The position numbers were made by a program, and so were the translations under genes. This document shows positions 13,064-15,409 of a DNA stretch of 15,409 nucleotides, piece after piece. The notes beneath the pieces are model-generated. The model was not told the DNA's origin. It saw nothing but the letters and a program-made list of their open reading frames with translations, and made no database searches. Origin of the DNA: Mageeibacillus sp. UBA1046 (GTDB lineage: Bacteria; Bacillota; Clostridia; Saccharofermentanales; DTU023); contig DCDV01000012.1 in the NCBI GenBank assembly GCA_002316595.1, positions 39,448 to 54,856 of the forward strand, read 5' to 3'. Numbering within the stretch: position 1 is the stretch's first letter; each line of letters starts with the position of its first letter.

Positions 13064-14023
13064 ATGAAAAGAATAATATCCATATTGATAATAATCGCCT
13101 TCGCCCTTGCATTTACTGCAGGCTGCAGCAAATCTGAAATCCCTGTTATCGGAATTTCACAGTATGGAGAGCACGCCTCTCTGGACAATTGCCGTGAGGG
13201 CTTTATTCAAGGGCTGCTCGACTATGGCTTGGTTGAAAAAGAAGACTTTCAGATTGACTATCAGAACGCCGGCTTTGATGACGGCATTACAACTCAGATC
13301 GCCCAGAGATTCTCTGCCAACAATGTAGCAATGATGTGTGCTATCGCCACGCCGTCAGCCACCGCCTGCTTTGCCGCAGCTGAAGATAAGGATATTCCGG
13401 TTATCTTCACCGCAATAACCGATCCTGTAGAAGCTAAGCTTGATCAGGGAAACATTACCGGTACCAGCGACAGATTGCCGGTAGACGCTCAGCTGGAGCT
13501 AATCCGGAAACTTCAGCCGACAGCGAAAACAATTGGCATAATTTACACAACCAGCGAGCCCAACTCTGTTTCTGCAATAGCTGAGTATGAGGAAAAGGCG
13601 GCAGACTATGGTTTCTCCATTGAGTCTGTAGGTGTAACTCAGCAATCCGAGATTACGTTGGCTGTAGATAATCTGATCAGAAGAGATGTTGACTGCTTCT
13701 CCAACCTGACTGATAACAATGTAGTCGGCGTTCTTTCTGCCATACTGGAAAAAACAGATCAGGCACGTATCCCTGTTTACGGCAGCGAGATTGAGCAGGT
13801 TCGAATTGGCTGTGTTGCTTCCGCCGGCATTGATTATTATTTGCTGGGTCAGAGAACCGGCGTCATGGCGGCGAAAATCCTTAAGGGAGAGTCAACTGCC
13901 GAGGAAATGCCTTACGAATCCATAACCGACTTCAACTACTATGTCAACACTCAGGCAATGGCGGACATGGGATTTGCTGTTCCCGAGGATCTGGCAGATC
14001 AGGCTATTGAAGTGGGAGAATGA
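13064..14023 (+). CDS. trpX: Tryptophan ABC transporter, substrate-binding lipoprotein (TrpX type, COG2984 family)
   Basis: 319-residue solute-binding protein of the ABC_sub_bind family. The signal peptide ends in the lipobox TAGC, making Cys21 the predicted lipidated residue. The mature protein opens with IPVIGISQYGEHASLDNCREGFIQGL, then shows the family-typical ARFSA-like AQRFSANNVAMMCAIATPSA, IPVIFTAITDPVEA (about residues 113-126), and the interlobe segment AKTIGIIYTTSEPNS. Homologues in Streptococcus and other Firmicutes are controlled by Trp T-boxes and named trpXYZ; the TGG specifier upstream supports the same substrate here. A GTG at 13055 is in frame, but ATG 13064 is preferred because TGGAG at 13051-13055 sits 8 bases before it. 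The gene is separated from trpY by 201 bases containing a structured repeat array, which is unusual for a transporter operon. Confidence 0.9.
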   Translation: MKRIISILIIIAFALAFTAGCSKSEIPVIGISQYGEHASLDNCREGFIQGLLDYGLVEKEDFQIDYQNAGFDDGITTQIAQRFSANNVAMMCAIATPSATACFAAAEDKDIPVIFTAITDPVEAKLDQGNITGTSDRLPVDAQLELIRKLQPTAKTIGIIYTTSEPNSVSAIAEYEEKAADYGFSIESVGVTQQSEITLAVDNLIRRDVDCFSNLTDNNVVGVLSAILEKTDQARIPVYGSEIEQVRIGCVASAGIDYYLLGQRTGVMAAKILKGESTAEEMPYESITDFNYYVNTQAMADMGFAVPEDLADQAIEVGE

Positions 14024-14059
14024 GTGACATAAGTTTTTCTGAACTTGCATGAAGATCAG

Positions 14060-14204
14060 CCAGGCAGTTCAGAAGTCGCCAGCCAGACTGCTGAAAAGTG
14101 GCCAGTCTGGGGGATTGGAAGTAGCCGGCCTGACTGCTGAAAGGTGGCCACCAGTCTGAAGATTGAGAAGTCCGGCCAGACTGCTGAAAAGTGGCCAGCC
14201 GGAC
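14060..14204 (+). repeat. Structured tandem repeat array between trpX and trpY
   Basis: Three near-identical 23-base units whose core is CTGCTGAAAAGTGGCCA start at 14083, 14129 and 14176 (46- and 47-base period). They alternate with a second, more variable unit ending in a GAAGT...CCGG-like sequence; a degenerate element at 14060-14082 precedes them. Each unit can form a hairpin with different but self-complementary arms: CCAGACT/AGTCTGG (14083-14089, 14104-14110), GACTG/CAGTC (14132-14136, 14152-14156) and GTCCGGC/GCCGGAC (14170-14176, 14198-14204). The period is not a multiple of three, so the array is unlikely to be coding. It ends just before the trpY ribosome-binding site. Confidence 0.8.
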
Positions 14205-14224
14205 GGTTGAACAGGAGGATTGTA

Positions 14225-15121
14225 ATGAGCAGTTTTATTGATTTATCTGTCGGAACTGTAACCCAGGGCTTGATATACGCTTTACTTTCGTATGGTGTTC
14301 TTATCACTTATAGAGTTCTCGACTTTCCGGATCTCACGGTAGACGGCAGCTTTCCTCTTGGCGCGGCTGTAACAGCGGTCATGCTGAGTAATGGAGTTAA
14401 TCCCTATCTTACTCTTCCTGTTGCGCTGTTAGTGGGCGCAGCGGCAGGCCTGATCACCGGATTGATACATGTCAAGCTGGGAGTGAGGGACTTATTGGCA
14501 GGCATTATAACGATGACTGCGTTGTTCTCTATAAACTTACAGATTGCTGGCTCAAATCTGATTGTAGACCGATCTACGGATACTATATTCAGTGCGCCGG
14601 CTACCATGGCTGTATTTGGAGGCATGGCTCTGACAACGAGGAAGTTGGTTGTTTCTCTTCTGCTGGCGCTTGTTTTCAAGTTTCTGCTGGATCTGTACTT
14701 TAATACTAAAAGCGGCCTGCTGCTCAGAGCAGTAGGAGACAACAGTGTGCTGGTTACTACTTTGGCCAAGGATAAGGGAAAGGTAAAAATTCTTGGACTG
14801 GTCATCGCCAACTCTCTGGTTGCGTTATCCGGAGCTGTAGTCTGTCATGAACAGAGAGCCTTCTCCAGTACCATGGGTACAGGCCAGATGGTATTCGGAC
14901 TGGCTTCTGTAATCATAGGTACGACGCTGTTTCGCAAGCTGCCTTTCTTTAAGAGCACAACGGCGGTATTGATAGGAAGCATAATATACAAGGCCAGTAT
15001 TCAGGTGGCCATTAGCATTGGCTTGCCTGCAAATCTGATGAAGCTGATAACGGCAGTGTTGTTCCTGATAATACTTATTCTGGGCAATCGCCAGAAAAAA
15101 GAGGTGAGCGTCCATGCTTGA
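14225..15121 (+). CDS. trpY: Tryptophan ABC transporter permease (TrpY type, COG4120 family)
   Basis: 298-residue membrane permease related to LivH/LivM (BPD_transp_2). The N terminus GTVTQGLIYALLSYGVLITYRVLDFPDLTVDGSFPLGAAV (about residues 9-48) is the family hallmark. Then follow hydrophobic segments and the coupling-loop-like GLLLRAVGDNSVLVTTLAKDK near residues 164-184, which would contact the ATPase. Near the C terminus comes MVFGLASVIIGTTLF. The frame is open further upstream, through the repeat array to a GTG at 14144, but ATG 14225 is chosen because AGGAGG (14213-14218) lies 6 bases before it and the repeats are not protein-like. The 3' end overlaps the trpZ start by 8 bases (15114-15121). 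The Trp substrate is inferred from the T-box specifier and the trpXYZ gene order. Confidence 0.9.
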   Translation: MSSFIDLSVGTVTQGLIYALLSYGVLITYRVLDFPDLTVDGSFPLGAAVTAVMLSNGVNPYLTLPVALLVGAAAGLITGLIHVKLGVRDLLAGIITMTALFSINLQIAGSNLIVDRSTDTIFSAPATMAVFGGMALTTRKLVVSLLLALVFKFLLDLYFNTKSGLLLRAVGDNSVLVTTLAKDKGKVKILGLVIANSLVALSGAVVCHEQRAFSSTMGTGQMVFGLASVIIGTTLFRKLPFFKSTTAVLIGSIIYKASIQVAISIGLPANLMKLITAVLFLIILILGNRQKKEVSVHA

Positions 15122-15409
15122 ACTCAGAGATATCAGTAAAATATATAATCCCGGTTCAGTAACTGAGATGTGCCTGTTTAAAAACTTCAGCCTCAGTGTA
15201 AAAGATGGAGAATTCCTCTCAATAGTAGGCAGCAACGGCAGCGGTAAGACCTCTCTGCTCAATATTATCTGCGGCAGTATTCCAATTGAGGGCGGCCAGG
15301 TATTGATAAATAGCGAAGACGTAACTGCTCTGGAAGATTATAAGAGATACGAACAAATGGGCAGAGTCTACCAAAATCCTGCCTTAGGCAGTTGTCCAAA
15401 TCTGACTTT
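15114..15409 (+). CDS. trpZ: Tryptophan ABC transporter ATP-binding protein (TrpZ type, COG1101 family), 3' end outside window
   Basis: The first 98 residues of an ABC ATPase, open to the window end. It begins MLELRDISKIYNPGSVTEM, has Walker A GSNGSGKTS at about residues 42-50, and reaches the Q-loop region MGRVYQNPALGSCPNLT at about 81-97. The signature and Walker B lie outside the window. GAGGTGAG at 15101-15108 provides the ribosome-binding site within the end of trpY, and the 8-base overlap indicates translational coupling. It would drive the TrpY permease. Assignment to the COG1101-like subfamily rests on the long insertion-free start, the PALGS segment and the operon context. Confidence 0.9.
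   Translation, partial: MLELRDISKIYNPGSVTEMCLFKNFSLSVKDGEFLSIVGSNGSGKTSLLNIICGSIPIEGGQVLINSEDVTALEDYKRYEQMGRVYQNPALGSCPNLT

Noticed and set aside
14060..14204. CRISPR array
   Set aside because: The units are 23 bases with similar, not unique, spacers, there are only three copies, no cas genes are present, and the arms co-vary as hairpins.
14144..14224. Upstream extension of trpY to a GTG at 14144
   Set aside because: The extension translates the repeat array, and the strong AGGAGG ribosome-binding site marks ATG 14225.
14056..14307. Minus-strand ORF of 83 codons over the repeat array and trpY start
   Set aside because: It exists only because the repeats lack stops in that frame. It has no ribosome-binding site and overlaps the well-supported trpY start.

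Overview
The window reads as chromosomal DNA of a Gram-positive anaerobe, most likely a Clostridia-type Firmicute. The evidence is a classical T-box tRNA-sensing leader, strong AGGAGG-type ribosome-binding sites, a DUF1836 protein, AzlCD, ComFC and RecD2 proteins, lipoprotein solute-binding proteins and a tRNA gene with an encoded CCA end. Base composition looks moderate and even. There is no sign of phage, insertion sequence or CRISPR. The species cannot be named from this.

Layout. (1) 1-2259: the C-terminal part of a RecD2-type helicase, then a ComFC-type phosphoribosyltransferase. (2) 2362-7255: a complete branched-chain amino acid (LIV-type) ABC importer, livK-livH-livM-livG-livF. It has an intrinsic terminator after livK and a striking set of CGGGATAA repeats upstream. 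(3) 7293-9924, minus strand: a DUF1836 protein followed 3 bp later by a long-chain acyl-CoA ligase. This unit converges on livF at a bidirectional terminator and is driven by a TTGACA promoter whose predicted start lies inside a perfect palindrome. (4) 10182-10982: a divergent pyrroline-5-carboxylate-reductase-like protein. (5) 11041-11252: a tRNA-Ser(GCT) with its own promoter and terminator. (6) 11433-12549, minus strand: azlC-azlD, a predicted branched-chain amino acid exporter. (7) 12588-15409: a tryptophan ABC transporter operon, trpX-trpY-trpZ (last gene cut by the window end), behind a T-box leader with a TGG (Trp) specifier.

How it works together. Much of the window concerns amino acid traffic: LIV import, AzlCD-type export and Trp import. 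The Trp leader is the most interesting part. Promoter, T-box and terminator are followed by an exact 38-bp tandem copy of the terminator. After that comes a 27-codon ORF with a strong ribosome-binding site and two Trp codons in an Arg-Trp-Arg-Trp-Arg stretch, and only then the first transporter gene. The first terminator's free 3' arm can pair with the second terminator's 5' arm, so opening the first could open the second. The leader ORF recalls the Trp-codon leader peptide that follows the T-box in the Bacillus subtilis anti-TRAP operon, but here it precedes a transporter. I see no wholly new multi-gene system. The candidate novelties are regulatory: this layered Trp sensor, the DUF1836 palindrome, the livK repeats and a structured repeat array in front of trpY.
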